Origin: JACQFK01 sp964619955
Lineage (GTDB): Bacteria; Planctomycetota; MHYJ01; JACPRB01
Reading direction: 5' to 3'
Assembly (NCBI GenBank): GCA_964619955.1
Contig: CAZUJF010000015.1
Span: 1-64,000 of the forward strand
DNA length: 64,000 bases
Shown here: positions 38,392 through 47,088 of the stretch, piece by piece
Position numbering within the stretch: the first letter of the stretch is position 1
Layout of the letters: the number at the start of each line of letters is the position of its first letter
Notes under the pieces: model-generated
Databases searched by the model: none
What the model saw: only the letters and a program-made list of their open reading frames with translations
What the model was told of the DNA's origin: nothing
Position numbers and translations under genes: made by a program

Positions 38392-39129
38392 ATGGCTCCG
38401 GTCAATGCTTTGAAGGTTGGGAGCCTGGGAGGCGTTACGGCTTTCCTACTGTGCTCCGGATGCGCCTTCGACCGAATCGAGGTGTCTCGTCCTTCCTTGA
38501 GCCTGCGGGACGCGCAGAAGGCGGTGCTGGCTTCCACCCTGTCCAGCACGAGCGCCGGATGGAATGGCGCGGCCTTGCGGGTCAACCGCCACCGCATGGT
38601 TCGCGAGTCTGGAAGCAGGGACGGCTATGCGTTCACCCGCATGATGGATATCCGGGTGGAAATACAGGGCAACGAGTTCTGCGTTCGCTGGGGCGAGGCC
38701 CAGGAAAGCGGATGGGTTTATTTCAAGACCCGGCAGGACGCCGTACGACTCGCGGAAGCATTGCTGGTCCTGAAGGACGCCTCGGGCACCCCCGTCACGG
38801 AAGAGGCCGACTTCGCCGCTTTCCTCGCACTTGCGAAAGGGCCGCGCCCGGAGATGCCGGACGCAACGCGAGCGGACAAGGCGCTCGCCGAGGACGCCTT
38901 CAGGCGAAAGGACTTCATGACTGCGCTCTACGCGTACGGCGACGCCCTGGACAAGTATCCGCTGTGGCCCGAGGGACAGTACAACGCCGCGCTGCTGGCG
39001 GCCGAGGTGGAAGACTTCGAACTGGCCGCCCACCACATGCGCCGCTACCTGGTGCTTGCGCCCGATGCCAAGGATGCTGCGGCCTCGAAGGGGAAATTGC
39101 TTCTTTGGGAACGAAAGACGAAATCATGA
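38392..39129 (+). CDS. Tandem lipoprotein paralog 1 (TPR-containing)
   Basis: A 245-residue lipoprotein with lipobox LLCSGC. The N-terminal domain is a PH-like beta region starting SLSLRDAQKAVLASTL. The C-terminal about 90 residues are two TPR-like helices pairs (RRKDFMTALYAYGDALDKYP, EGQYNAALLAAEVED, HHMRRYLVLAPDAKDA), shared almost word for word by the next three genes. ATG at 38392 follows AGAGAGG, 7 nt after the hydrolase-like gene. It would be lipid-anchored in the periplasm or outer membrane. Confidence 0.85.
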   Translation: MAPVNALKVGSLGGVTAFLLCSGCAFDRIEVSRPSLSLRDAQKAVLASTLSSTSAGWNGAALRVNRHRMVRESGSRDGYAFTRMMDIRVEIQGNEFCVRWGEAQESGWVYFKTRQDAVRLAEALLVLKDASGTPVTEEADFAAFLALAKGPRPEMPDATRADKALAEDAFRRKDFMTALYAYGDALDKYPLWPEGQYNAALLAAEVEDFELAAHHMRRYLVLAPDAKDAAASKGKLLLWERKTKS

Positions 39130-39911
39130 AGGCCGCGGCGGCTTTGGTCCTGCTCGCGTCCGGATGCGCCTTCGAACGGATCGAGGCGACGGGGAAGCCC
39201 ATGTCTATTCGGGAGGCTCGAAAGGCGCTCGTGTCCTCCCTCGACGGCCATATTGGGACCAAATACAACGGCAAGCCCGTGCGCCTTGTAAAGCTCAACC
39301 GGCACGGTGCGACTTTCGAAGCCGGCGGGCGAAGTGGACAGCTCACCTTCGCTCAGCTGAGAGAATTGTCGATCCGGCGGAGCAACATTTCCGCTATTGG
39401 CGGGAGCGTTCCGGGTGGTGTCGTTGATGTAAATGGGGCGCTGCTTTGGTTGGTACCGGGCCCCGACGAGTCGCAGGCCTACGCCCACTTCGAACGTGGT
39501 GCAGCAGAGCTGTTCGTCAATGCCCTCATGACGCTGAAGCGGAGCGCCTCACCCTCTGACACCAGGGAGGATGTCGAGTTTGCTGCATTCGCTGCGAGCG
39601 CGAAGACCTGGCTGGCGTCGGGGACCCGGATGCCGATGCCCGATGATGTGCTGGCCGACAAGGCTTCAGCGGAGGAAGCCTTCAAACGCAAGGACTTCAT
39701 GGCGGCCGTGTTTTCATATGGTGACGCCTTGGAAAAGTACCCGCACTGGCCGGAAGGACACTACAACGCGGCGTTGCTGGCGGCGGAGGTGGAGGACTTC
39801 GAACTCGCCGCACATCACATGCGCCGCTACCTCGCCCTGGCCCCGGACGCTAAGGATGCCGTCGCTTCCAAGAGCAAGTATTTGCTATGGCTGCAAAAGA
39901 CAAAGCCGTGA
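39126..39911 (+). CDS. Tandem lipoprotein paralog 2 (TPR-containing)
   Basis: A 261-residue lipoprotein (lipobox LLASGC) whose ATG overlaps the preceding stop (ATGA). Layout matches paralog 1: PMSIREARKALVSSLDGH, a beta-rich middle that diverges most, then FKRKDFMAAVFSYGDALEK, GHYNAALLAAEVED and HHMRRYLALAPDAKDAV. The divergent middle is where specificity would be expected if these are binding partners. Confidence 0.85.
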   Translation: MKAAAALVLLASGCAFERIEATGKPMSIREARKALVSSLDGHIGTKYNGKPVRLVKLNRHGATFEAGGRSGQLTFAQLRELSIRRSNISAIGGSVPGGVVDVNGALLWLVPGPDESQAYAHFERGAAELFVNALMTLKRSASPSDTREDVEFAAFAASAKTWLASGTRMPMPDDVLADKASAEEAFKRKDFMAAVFSYGDALEKYPHWPEGHYNAALLAAEVEDFELAAHHMRRYLALAPDAKDAVASKSKYLLWLQKTKP

Positions 39912-39954
39912 TTCCGGTGGCAGGCGCCTGCATCGCCGTTCGTAGGGAGTACTT

Positions 39955-40737
39955 ATGAATCAAGGTGTCCGCCATTCCATAATACTGCTTGCCGTTGCAA
40001 TGGCCCCGGTGGGATGCTCGGGCATTGCAACCTTCCCAGTAGCCCCGCCTGCCAAGTCGTTGACCGTCCGCGAAGCCCGCAAGGCCATCACGGAGGCGTT
40101 TGCACATGCGAAGTCCTTTTCCGATATCGCTCAATTTGCAGTAAATCGGCACCGGGTCGCCATTACGTGGCAGAACGCGCGCAAGTCGACCATCATCTTC
40201 GCCGACATCAGCTCGATGAGAGTGGAGCGTTATGGTGAAGACAATTGGTGGGCGCATTACACCCCTACCTCCCCGAGGCCTCGAGGGCCTGTCCAGCCGA
40301 TGAACCATTGGTCCTTTCAAAGCAAGGAGCATGCCGTTCGCTTTGCAGAGGCTCTGCTTGCGGCACAATCTGCCGAGTCCGCCCCCGACACGGAAGAGCC
40401 AGACTTCGCGGCATTCCGCATCCAGGCGCAGGCGTGGATCAACCTGCCGTCCAGACCGGCAATGCCTGAGACTGCGCTGACCCTCAAGGCTGTGGCTGAG
40501 GAGGCCTTCAAGCGTAAGGACTTCGTGGCCGCTCTCCACGCGTACGGCGATGCGCTAGACAAGTTTCCAATGTGGCCTGAAGGACAATACAACGCGGCGC
40601 TGCTCGCTGGGGAGGTGGACGATTTTGAGCTCGCCGCACACCACATGCGCCGCTACCTCGCGCTGGCCCCGGATGCCAAAGACGCTCCCACAGCCAGGGA
40701 GAAATACCTGCTCTGGCGGCATAAGGCCAAATCATAG
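39955..40737 (+). CDS. Tandem lipoprotein paralog 3 (TPR-containing)
   Basis: A 260-residue lipoprotein with lipobox MAPVGC; AGGGAG precedes the ATG. Same two-part layout: SLTVREARKAITEAF, a beta domain with HRVAITWQNARKSTIIFADI, a WSFQSKEHAVRFAEALL helix, and the TPR pair FKRKDFVAALHAYGDALDK and HHMRRYLALAPDAKDAP. Separated from paralog 2 by 43 nt. Confidence 0.85.
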   Translation: MNQGVRHSIILLAVAMAPVGCSGIATFPVAPPAKSLTVREARKAITEAFAHAKSFSDIAQFAVNRHRVAITWQNARKSTIIFADISSMRVERYGEDNWWAHYTPTSPRPRGPVQPMNHWSFQSKEHAVRFAEALLAAQSAESAPDTEEPDFAAFRIQAQAWINLPSRPAMPETALTLKAVAEEAFKRKDFVAALHAYGDALDKFPMWPEGQYNAALLAGEVDDFELAAHHMRRYLALAPDAKDAPTAREKYLLWRHKAKS

Positions 40738-40746
40738 GGAGTGAAC

Positions 40747-41550
40747 ATGGCTCATCGCCGGTTGGGCTTTCTAGTCGGGGTCGGCCTCGTCCTGCTCACG
40801 GGCTGCGAGGTGGCCCAGAAGATCGATAGGCCCGGCCGGGTGATGTCCGTTCGGGACGCGAGGAAGGCGCTGGCCGCATCGCTGAAGCGTCTCATAGATG
40901 TGCTGGACCGCAAGGAAACGGTAAGTGTCGTCCGGTGGGATCGGCAGGGGGCGGTATTCCAGGAGTCGGGCGCGTATGGTGGAAAGATCATCCTGAAGTT
41001 CTCCGAGATGGATGACTTCGCTCTTGTACGTGAACCTGAGGCCAAGCCTCCCTGCACCAAAGTGACCATGAGGGGCAGGGCTCTGCAATTGGTGGAGGGA
41101 CGATCCGTTCATCATGATCTGCATGCCTTCTTTGAGCCGGAAGCCGCCGTTTTGTTCGTCGACGCGATTCTTACTCTGAAGGCGGCCGGGCCGGCACCGG
41201 ATACGGAAGAGCGAGATTTCGGAGTCTTTAGCGGACAGGCGCAGCAATGGCTCCTATCCCAGACCCGCCCCGCCATGCCCGATGCCGCCCGCGCTGACAA
41301 AGCGGCGGCGGAGGAGGCCTTCAAGCGGAAGGAATTTGCTGCTGCGCTGGAGAGCTACGCGGATGCCTTGGAGGCTTTTCCGCTGTGGCCGGAGGGACAA
41401 TACAACGCAGCTCTTTTGGCCGCCGAGGTCGGGGATTACGAGCGTGCAGCTCATCACATGCGCCGCTACCTCGCCCTTGCCCCGGACGCCAAAGATACCG
41501 GTGCGTCCAAGGAGAAGTTCCTGCTGTGGCAGCGTAAGGCCAGGGAGTGA
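40747..41550 (+). CDS. Tandem lipoprotein paralog 4 (TPR-containing)
   Basis: A 267-residue lipoprotein with lipobox LLTGC; start ATG 40747 preferred over GTG 40741 because of the AGGGAG spacing. Layout: VMSVRDARKALAASLKRL, a beta middle with KIILKFSEMDDFALV, a helix VLFVDAILTLK, then FKRKEFAAALESYADALEA and HHMRRYLALAPDAKDTG. It is the last of four tandem copies; the next gene is on the other strand. Confidence 0.85.
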   Translation: MAHRRLGFLVGVGLVLLTGCEVAQKIDRPGRVMSVRDARKALAASLKRLIDVLDRKETVSVVRWDRQGAVFQESGAYGGKIILKFSEMDDFALVREPEAKPPCTKVTMRGRALQLVEGRSVHHDLHAFFEPEAAVLFVDAILTLKAAGPAPDTEERDFGVFSGQAQQWLLSQTRPAMPDAARADKAAAEEAFKRKEFAAALESYADALEAFPLWPEGQYNAALLAAEVGDYERAAHHMRRYLALAPDAKDTGASKEKFLLWQRKARE

Positions 41551-41569
41551 TCCTCGGACAAGCTCGTGC

Positions 41570-42691
41570 CTAACGCGTGAGCGTCGCGGTCGACGCATCC
41601 GCGAACGCCTTCTGCTGCAGGTCCAGGCGGGCCGCCGCCGGGGCGCCGTCGCTGATCTGGAAGCGGTAGCGCGAGACGTAGGGCGTGCCGGGCTCGATCG
41701 AGAAGTCGCCCGCCTGGGGCACCGCCCAGTTGAAGAAGGGCTCCGTGTCATGGATCCGCATCGGCTGCGGATAACGGAAGTTCGAGGGGTGGTTCAGGAA
41801 GCCGACCGTCGCCGGGGCGCCGTCGACGGACCCCGTCATCGCGCACCAGCGGGCCCGGGTCGTGTGGCCGTCCGCGCGCGTGCGGCCCTCGCTCGTGAGG
41901 AACTCGCAACCCGTCTTGCCCTCCCAGTCCTTCGAGCCCCGGAAGCCCACGCCCCCGTAGCGGTACTGCTTGATGACGAGCGGCTCCTTCGTGGCGCAGG
42001 TCTGCGTGGAGACGAGGTCGAAAAGAAAACCCTCGCCTTCCGGCGTCGCCCAGACGCGGAGCTCCCAGATCTCGTCGAGCGCCTGCTTGGCACCCTCCGG
42101 GGCATTCAGGTTGACGAAGCGATGCCGCGCGCGGAAGCCGCCGAACGCGGGACCGCTCCAGGTCTCCTCGATCTTGAGACATTCGATGCGGCCCTGTTTC
42201 TCCTTCGATTCCCAGAAGTTGGATTTGCGGCCCTCGAACATCGAACTGGTCCAGGCCCACCAGAGGCCGTGATGATGCAGGTGGTTGGAGGGGTAGTCGT
42301 TCGTCACAATCTTTCCGGACGGCGTCCAGATCGGATGCACGTAGCCGCTGCGGGTGAAGACGGGGTCGACGCCGTCCGGGGGCGGCACCGGGGCGGAGGC
42401 GTAGCGCAGGATCTTCCGCCCGGCGTGGCGGAGTTCCACGCCCCTGCCCTCGAGATCGACGACCTCGACGCGGGGGTAGGCTTTCGGAGCGGCGGCTTCG
42501 ATGCGATAGGCGCCGTCGCCGGCCGGCTGCATCCAGTAGACCCGGGCGCCGGATTCCTGCGCCGGGACTTCGAGACCGTCCGCCACGCGGACGACGCGCC
42601 AGGGCTTCGAGAGGTCGAAGCCGGCGGGCAGGGCGGCCTCCGCCGGGACCGTGTCCCCGAGGGCGAACGCCAGCAGCGCCAGGCAGTTCAT
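41570..42691 (-). CDS. DUF6807 (PmoA-like) family protein
   Basis: A 373-residue protein with a short hydrophobic N-terminus. The signature SNHLHHHGLWWAW and the beta-rich body match DUF6807/PF14100 proteins, which are abundant in Planctomycetota and Verrucomicrobiota and are often called 'methane oxygenase PmoA' by misnomer; there is no evidence of methane oxidation. The His cluster and the galactose-mutarotase-like fold suggest carbohydrate handling (inference). It follows the DUF3500 gene by 1 nt on the same strand. Confidence 0.85.
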   Translation of the reverse strand: MNCLALLAFALGDTVPAEAALPAGFDLSKPWRVVRVADGLEVPAQESGARVYWMQPAGDGAYRIEAAAPKAYPRVEVVDLEGRGVELRHAGRKILRYASAPVPPPDGVDPVFTRSGYVHPIWTPSGKIVTNDYPSNHLHHHGLWWAWTSSMFEGRKSNFWESKEKQGRIECLKIEETWSGPAFGGFRARHRFVNLNAPEGAKQALDEIWELRVWATPEGEGFLFDLVSTQTCATKEPLVIKQYRYGGVGFRGSKDWEGKTGCEFLTSEGRTRADGHTTRARWCAMTGSVDGAPATVGFLNHPSNFRYPQPMRIHDTEPFFNWAVPQAGDFSIEPGTPYVSRYRFQISDGAPAAARLDLQQKAFADASTATLTR

Positions 42692-42692
42692 G

Positions 42693-43766
42693 CTACTTGT
42701 GATCCTGCTGATGATGCAGCCGGAGCAGATCGGCGCCGAAGTTGTCCGCGGTGTCGTGCCATACGGAATGCACGTGATTGGCGCCGTTCTGGACGTTGTC
42801 GTATTCGATGATGAACGACGGGCCCTGGACGCGGTAGTAGTGCGGCTCCCCGCGCTCGAGGCCGCCCGCCCAGGCGAAGGTGATCTTGTCCTTGCCGGCC
42901 TTCTCGATCTTCGCGAGATCCTGCTCGGCCAGTTCGCTGCGCAGGCGCTGGGCGTACTCCTTGATCAGCGTCCAGAGCTGCTCCTGCTGGCCGGCGTCGA
43001 GTTTTCCCCACGCCACGCCGGCGGGTTCCAGCAGCCGGACCTTCTGGTCGGGGACGAGGATGACTTCCTTGGGGGCGTCCTTGGTGGTGATCGCCGCGGT
43101 CTGGACCTCGCCCTTGAGGGACTTGATGAGCGCGCGGCCCATCTCCTCGTCGTTGCCGAGGACGCGCAGGCCCGCGCGGGGGCCGCTCTTCACCTCGCCG
43201 GGATTCGAGCCCATGAACGAGGGCGTGGCGGAGACGGCCTTGCCGCCCGCGATGCTCACGTTGATGGAGAGGTGATGGCCCTCCACGCGCCAGCCCCAGG
43301 CGCCCTTCATGTCGGGCACTCCGAAGATGGACAGGTAGTAGAGTTCGGGGTCGCGGACCATCTTTCCGTTGGGGCCTTCGAGTTCGCGAAGGATCTGTTC
43401 CAGGCTCATGATCGTGAGCGCCTTTTCCGCGCCCTTCGTGCTCAGGCCGGTGCCGAGCAGCGCGAGCGCGAGGCGGCGCTGCTCCTCCTTCATGGCTTTC
43501 AGGGGGAGGCCCTTGCGCGCGCGGGGGATGAAGTGCCAGTTCAGGCGCTCGGCGTCCTTGAAGGCGAATTTCGCCTGGGCGGCCTGCGCTTCGTCCAGCC
43601 CCTTGAGGAAGGCGTTCGCCGCCCCGCACATCTCCTCGGCGACCTTGTGCATGTCGGGCGCGCTCGAGGAGCGCGCCTGCGAGTTCAGCACGACCGCGCT
43701 CATCAGCGCGAGACCGGCGGCGGCGCCGATCCAGGGGGCGGAGCGGAAGCAGCGGGGGGCGTTCAT
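42693..43766 (-). CDS. DUF3500 family protein
   Basis: A 357-residue exported protein (signal about 1-35) matching DUF3500: RLNWHFIPRARKGLPLKAM, GPNGKMVRDPELYYLSIFG, WGWRVEGHHLSINVSI, and the C-terminal SFIIEYDNVQNGANHVHSVW. Family function is not known; the His-rich end suggests metal binding. GAGGAG precedes the ATG. Cotranscribed with the DUF6807 gene. Confidence 0.88.
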   Translation of the reverse strand: MNAPRCFRSAPWIGAAAGLALMSAVVLNSQARSSSAPDMHKVAEEMCGAANAFLKGLDEAQAAQAKFAFKDAERLNWHFIPRARKGLPLKAMKEEQRRLALALLGTGLSTKGAEKALTIMSLEQILRELEGPNGKMVRDPELYYLSIFGVPDMKGAWGWRVEGHHLSINVSIAGGKAVSATPSFMGSNPGEVKSGPRAGLRVLGNDEEMGRALIKSLKGEVQTAAITTKDAPKEVILVPDQKVRLLEPAGVAWGKLDAGQQEQLWTLIKEYAQRLRSELAEQDLAKIEKAGKDKITFAWAGGLERGEPHYYRVQGPSFIIEYDNVQNGANHVHSVWHDTADNFGADLLRLHHQQDHK

Positions 43767-43888
43767 CGATTTCTCCTCGTTAGGGTGGGCGTCATTCTAT
43801 TCATACGCCGCCCGACCGCCAGGGTTTCCGACGAGGAGGAATAGGGAATAAGGAATGAAGAATCCAAGAGCCGGAGGATCCTGCTCCA

Positions 43889-43894
43889 TATAAT
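43889..43894 (+). promoter_or_regulatory. -10 box, near-leaderless HupE-like gene
   Basis: Perfect TATAAT ending 9 nt before the ATG at 43904; no ribosome-binding site fits in between. Confidence 0.65.
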
Positions 43895-43903
43895 CGAGTT
43901 TCG

Positions 43904-45001
43904 ATGCTTTCAGCCGCCGCTTTCTGGATCGCGCTTGTCGTTCACGACGAGAAGCTCTCGGTGTCGCGCATCGAGGTCGGCGGCGCGGAAACGGCCTGGA
44001 GCCTGGTGCTTCCGCTGGAGGGCCTCGCGAAAGTCCTCAAGCTCCCCGCCGAACCCCTCGATTTCGAGGACGAGGACCTGCCCCTGCTGGCCCCGGAGCT
44101 CGGGTCCTATCTGGCGCGGGCGGTGACGCTCGAATGCGGGGGGCGTGCCTTGCCGTTCCGGATGGGGGCGCTGAAGGGGCTCCGGGAGATCCATCTCGCC
44201 ACCGGCCGGCCCTATGTCGCCCACGTGGAGGCCCGCCTGGTCTTCGCCACGCCGCAGGCGCCGGAACGGATCAAGCTGAGCGCCGCGCTCTTCGCCACCG
44301 TCACCGAGGCGCACAAGGCGCTGCTGGACGTCCGCTGGGGGGAGAAGTCGCGTCGCTGGCGCCGCACGGGGCCCTTCGAGCTGGAGCTCCGCCGCGAGGA
44401 TGTGGACCCCACCCTGGCGGGCACCGTCTCGCTCTTCGTCCTCTGGGGCATGGAGCACATCTTCATCGGGGCCGACCATCTCGCGTTCCTGCTGGCGCTG
44501 CTGCTCGCGGCGTCGAAGCTGGGGGACATGGTCCGCATCGTGACCTCGTTCACGGTGGCCCACAGTCTCACGCTCTTCCTCGCGTCGATGGACGTCATCC
44601 GCCTGGCCCCCGCGCTGACCGAGGCGCTCATCGCGGCCTCGATCGTTTACGTCGCGGCGGAGAACCTCTGGCTGAAGGAGGCCGGGCACCGCTGGATCCT
44701 CACGTTCATCTTCGGGCTGGTGCACGGCCTCGGATTTTCGGGCGTGCTGAAAGAGCGGCTGGAAGGACTCGACGGGATCCTTCTGCCCGTGCTGTCGTTC
44801 AACCTGGGCGTGGAAGTCGGGCAGCTGGCCGTCCTGCTCGTGCTGTTCCCGTTGCTGGCCCGGCTCCGCCGCGGAGCGGACGCGGAGGCTTCGCAACGGC
44901 GGCAGCTCCGTTTGCTGCGCGGGGGTTCGGTCCCGATCCTGCTGCTGGGTCTGGGCTGGCTCGGGGACCGGGTCTTCCAGTGGGGCCTGATGCCGATATG
45001 A
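43904..45001 (+). CDS. HupE/UreJ_2 family membrane protein
   Basis: A 365-residue protein. Residues 1-160 form an extracytoplasmic beta domain; residues 160-360 form about six transmembrane segments with the HupE/UreJ_2 signatures GMEHIFIGADHLAFLLAL, FTVAHSLTLFLAS and FGLVHGLGFSGVL. Conserved His residues in these motifs probably bind metal such as nickel or copper. Stop overlaps the next ATG (ATGA). Confidence 0.88.
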   Translation: MLSAAAFWIALVVHDEKLSVSRIEVGGAETAWSLVLPLEGLAKVLKLPAEPLDFEDEDLPLLAPELGSYLARAVTLECGGRALPFRMGALKGLREIHLATGRPYVAHVEARLVFATPQAPERIKLSAALFATVTEAHKALLDVRWGEKSRRWRRTGPFELELRREDVDPTLAGTVSLFVLWGMEHIFIGADHLAFLLALLLAASKLGDMVRIVTSFTVAHSLTLFLASMDVIRLAPALTEALIAASIVYVAAENLWLKEAGHRWILTFIFGLVHGLGFSGVLKERLEGLDGILLPVLSFNLGVEVGQLAVLLVLFPLLARLRRGADAEASQRRQLRLLRGGSVPILLLGLGWLGDRVFQWGLMPI

Positions 45002-45945
45002 GCGGACTGCTGCTGGTCCTGGCCCTGCAATCCGGCATCGACTGGAAGCCGGACTTCGAGGCCGCCCGGAAGGCGGCGGGGGGGAGGCTGCTCCTGGTCT
45101 CCTTCGTGATGAAGGGGCGGCCCGTCGCCCAGGCGATGGAAGAGGAGACCTTTTCGAATGCCGCGGTGCGGCGGCGGATCGGGGAGGCGTTCATGCCGGT
45201 GCGCCTGGAGGCCGTCCAGGGGGCCGACCTGTTCCGGGAACTCATCGGCGGCCGCGGGGCGCTCGCGAGCGCCGTCGTGGACGCCTCCGGGGACGTGGTC
45301 TCGATCCTGCCCGGCTACGCCGGTCCGGAGGACTATCTGCGCTTCCTGCAGCGCGCGCAAGCGGGGTATCCGGCGCTGGAGGCCGCGCGGCAGGCGTGGA
45401 TCAGGCAGCCGGAATCGCTCGGGACGCTGTTCGAACTGGGCGAACGCTACCGCGAACTCGACAGCCTGAAGCGCGCCGAGGACATCTGGGCCGAGGTGGC
45501 GGACCGCGCGGAGCGGCTGCCCGTCCTGGAGGCGGCGGAGCGGCGGGCCGCGGCGGCCAGTCACGAGCGGCTGGCGCGGAGGCGCGTCCTGCGGGGGAGG
45601 ATCCCGGAGACGCAGCGGCATCTCGGGGAGGCCCGGCGCCTGGACGGGGAGGGCCGGCTCGAGGCGGGGCTCCTGCTGAGCGAGGGGCTGGTCCGGGGGC
45701 TGGAACGGCGGCATGCGGAGGCCGCGCGGATTCTGGACGCGGCCCTTCAGCGCTTTCCCGCCCATGCCGAAAGAGACCACGTGCTTTTCGCGCTCGGCTT
45801 CGTGCTCCATCAGGACCGGAAGGACGCGCGGGCGCTGGCGGTGCTCGAGGGCATGCTGGCCGAGTACCCGAAATCCGCCTGGGCGGCGGCCGCCCGGGAA
45901 CAGGTCGGGCACATCAAGAATCCGCAACCGGATCACGAGCATTAG
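44998..45945 (+). CDS. Thioredoxin-like protein without CxxC, with TPR-like repeats
   Basis: A 315-residue exported protein. The N-terminal region DFEAARKAAGGRLLLVSFVM has the layout of the thioredoxin-like fold, but the expected CxxC is replaced by MKGRPVAQ, so it has no redox centre. The C-terminal half (about 130-310) is helical with TPR spacing. It is translationally coupled to the HupE-like gene, and may assist assembly of that membrane protein (inference). Confidence 0.75.
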   Translation: MSGLLLVLALQSGIDWKPDFEAARKAAGGRLLLVSFVMKGRPVAQAMEEETFSNAAVRRRIGEAFMPVRLEAVQGADLFRELIGGRGALASAVVDASGDVVSILPGYAGPEDYLRFLQRAQAGYPALEAARQAWIRQPESLGTLFELGERYRELDSLKRAEDIWAEVADRAERLPVLEAAERRAAAASHERLARRRVLRGRIPETQRHLGEARRLDGEGRLEAGLLLSEGLVRGLERRHAEAARILDAALQRFPAHAERDHVLFALGFVLHQDRKDARALAVLEGMLAEYPKSAWAAAAREQVGHIKNPQPDHEH

Positions 45946-45998
45946 GGCAATAGGTTTAGTCCGTGTCGACTTTGCAACCCCCGAAGGAGAGAAGAACC

Positions 45999-47024
45999 AT
46001 GGAACTCTTGTCGCGTCGCGATGTGGTCCGGCAGTTCGGCCTGGCGGGCCTCGCGGCCGCCTTCCTGCCCTCGAAGGTCTGGGCCCGTCCGCTCGGCCAG
46101 GACAAGATCCTCCTGGGCGACGGCGCGCACAAATACGAATGGATCCCCGGCTGGGCGAAGCTGCCCGAGGGGATGAAATACGTGGGCAGCACGCACGGCA
46201 ACGTCGGCATCGACGCGAACGACCGGGTCTACATCAACACCGACACGGAAAACGCCGTGATGGTCTTCGAGTCCGACGGGAAGTACGTGAAGGGCTGGGG
46301 CAAGGAGGTCAAGGGCGCCCACGGCATGAAGATCGCGAAGGAGGGGGACAAGGAGGTCCTCTGGCTCTGCTCGCTGAGCCGCAGCGAGGTGCTCAAGTGC
46401 ACGCTCGACGGCGAGATCCTGATGACCATCCCGTTTCCGGAGAAGTCGGGCGTCTACAAGTCGAAGGGTGAATACAAGCCCACCGGCGTGTGCATCGGGC
46501 CGAACGGCGACGTGTACGTGGGCGACGGCTACGGGAAGAGCTGGGTCCACCAGTGGAACGCCAAGGGGGAATACCTGCGTTCGTGGAACGGCTCCGAGCG
46601 CGAGAAGGGCGCCTTCCGCACGCCGCACGGCATGTGCCTTGACCTGCGCGGCAAGGACCCGCTGGTCGCGGTCGCCGATCGCGGGAACGGCCGCATCCAG
46701 TGGTTCACGCTGGACGGCAAGTTCGTCACGGAGGCCCGGGAGGGCTTGCGCGCGCCCTGCACGCTCTACATCCGCGGCGAGGACATCGTGATTCCGGACC
46801 TCCAGGGCCGGGTCACGATCCTCAACAAGGACAACAAGCTGGTCGCGCACATGGGCGAGACCCAGGACAAGAACCTGCTGGGCAAGAATCCGGTGAAGCC
46901 CGAGCAGTGGGTCGACGGCCAGTTCATCGCCCCGCACGGGGCGGCCTGGGACTCCAAGGGCGACCTCTACGTCGAGGACTGGAACGCGACGGGCCGGGTG
47001 AACAAGCTGAAGCGGCTGGCCTGA
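45999..47024 (+). CDS. Tat-exported NHL-type beta-propeller
   Basis: A 341-residue protein. ATG at 45999 follows AAGGAGAG. N-terminus LLSRRDVVRQFGLAGLAAAF carries a Tat-like twin Arg. The mature protein has NHL-style blades (THGNVGIDANDRVYINTDTE, YKPTGVCIGPNGDVYVGDGY, RTPHGMCLDLRGKDPLVAVA, APHGAAWDSKGDLYVEDWN). No catalytic motif. It lies directly before a Rieske-ferredoxin pair; a redox or binding role is inferred from context. Confidence 0.85.
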   Translation: MELLSRRDVVRQFGLAGLAAAFLPSKVWARPLGQDKILLGDGAHKYEWIPGWAKLPEGMKYVGSTHGNVGIDANDRVYINTDTENAVMVFESDGKYVKGWGKEVKGAHGMKIAKEGDKEVLWLCSLSRSEVLKCTLDGEILMTIPFPEKSGVYKSKGEYKPTGVCIGPNGDVYVGDGYGKSWVHQWNAKGEYLRSWNGSEREKGAFRTPHGMCLDLRGKDPLVAVADRGNGRIQWFTLDGKFVTEAREGLRAPCTLYIRGEDIVIPDLQGRVTILNKDNKLVAHMGETQDKNLLGKNPVKPEQWVDGQFIAPHGAAWDSKGDLYVEDWNATGRVNKLKRLA

Positions 47025-47052
47025 AGAAGAACCGGGCGGCGGTCCCGACTTC

Positions 47053-47082
47053 TTGACGGGGCCGCCGCTCGAATTCTATACT
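47053..47082 (+). promoter_or_regulatory. Sigma70 promoter abutting the Rieske gene
   Basis: TTGACG (47053-47058), 18-bp spacer, TATACT (47077-47082); the ATG at 47089 is only 6 nt beyond the -10, so the mRNA would start at the initiator codon. Confidence 0.75.
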
Positions 47083-47088
47083 CCGCTC

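Noticed and set aside
41570..42691. Methane oxygenase PmoA
   Set aside because: The family name is a known misannotation; the sequence is DUF6807 with no copper monooxygenase membrane segments.
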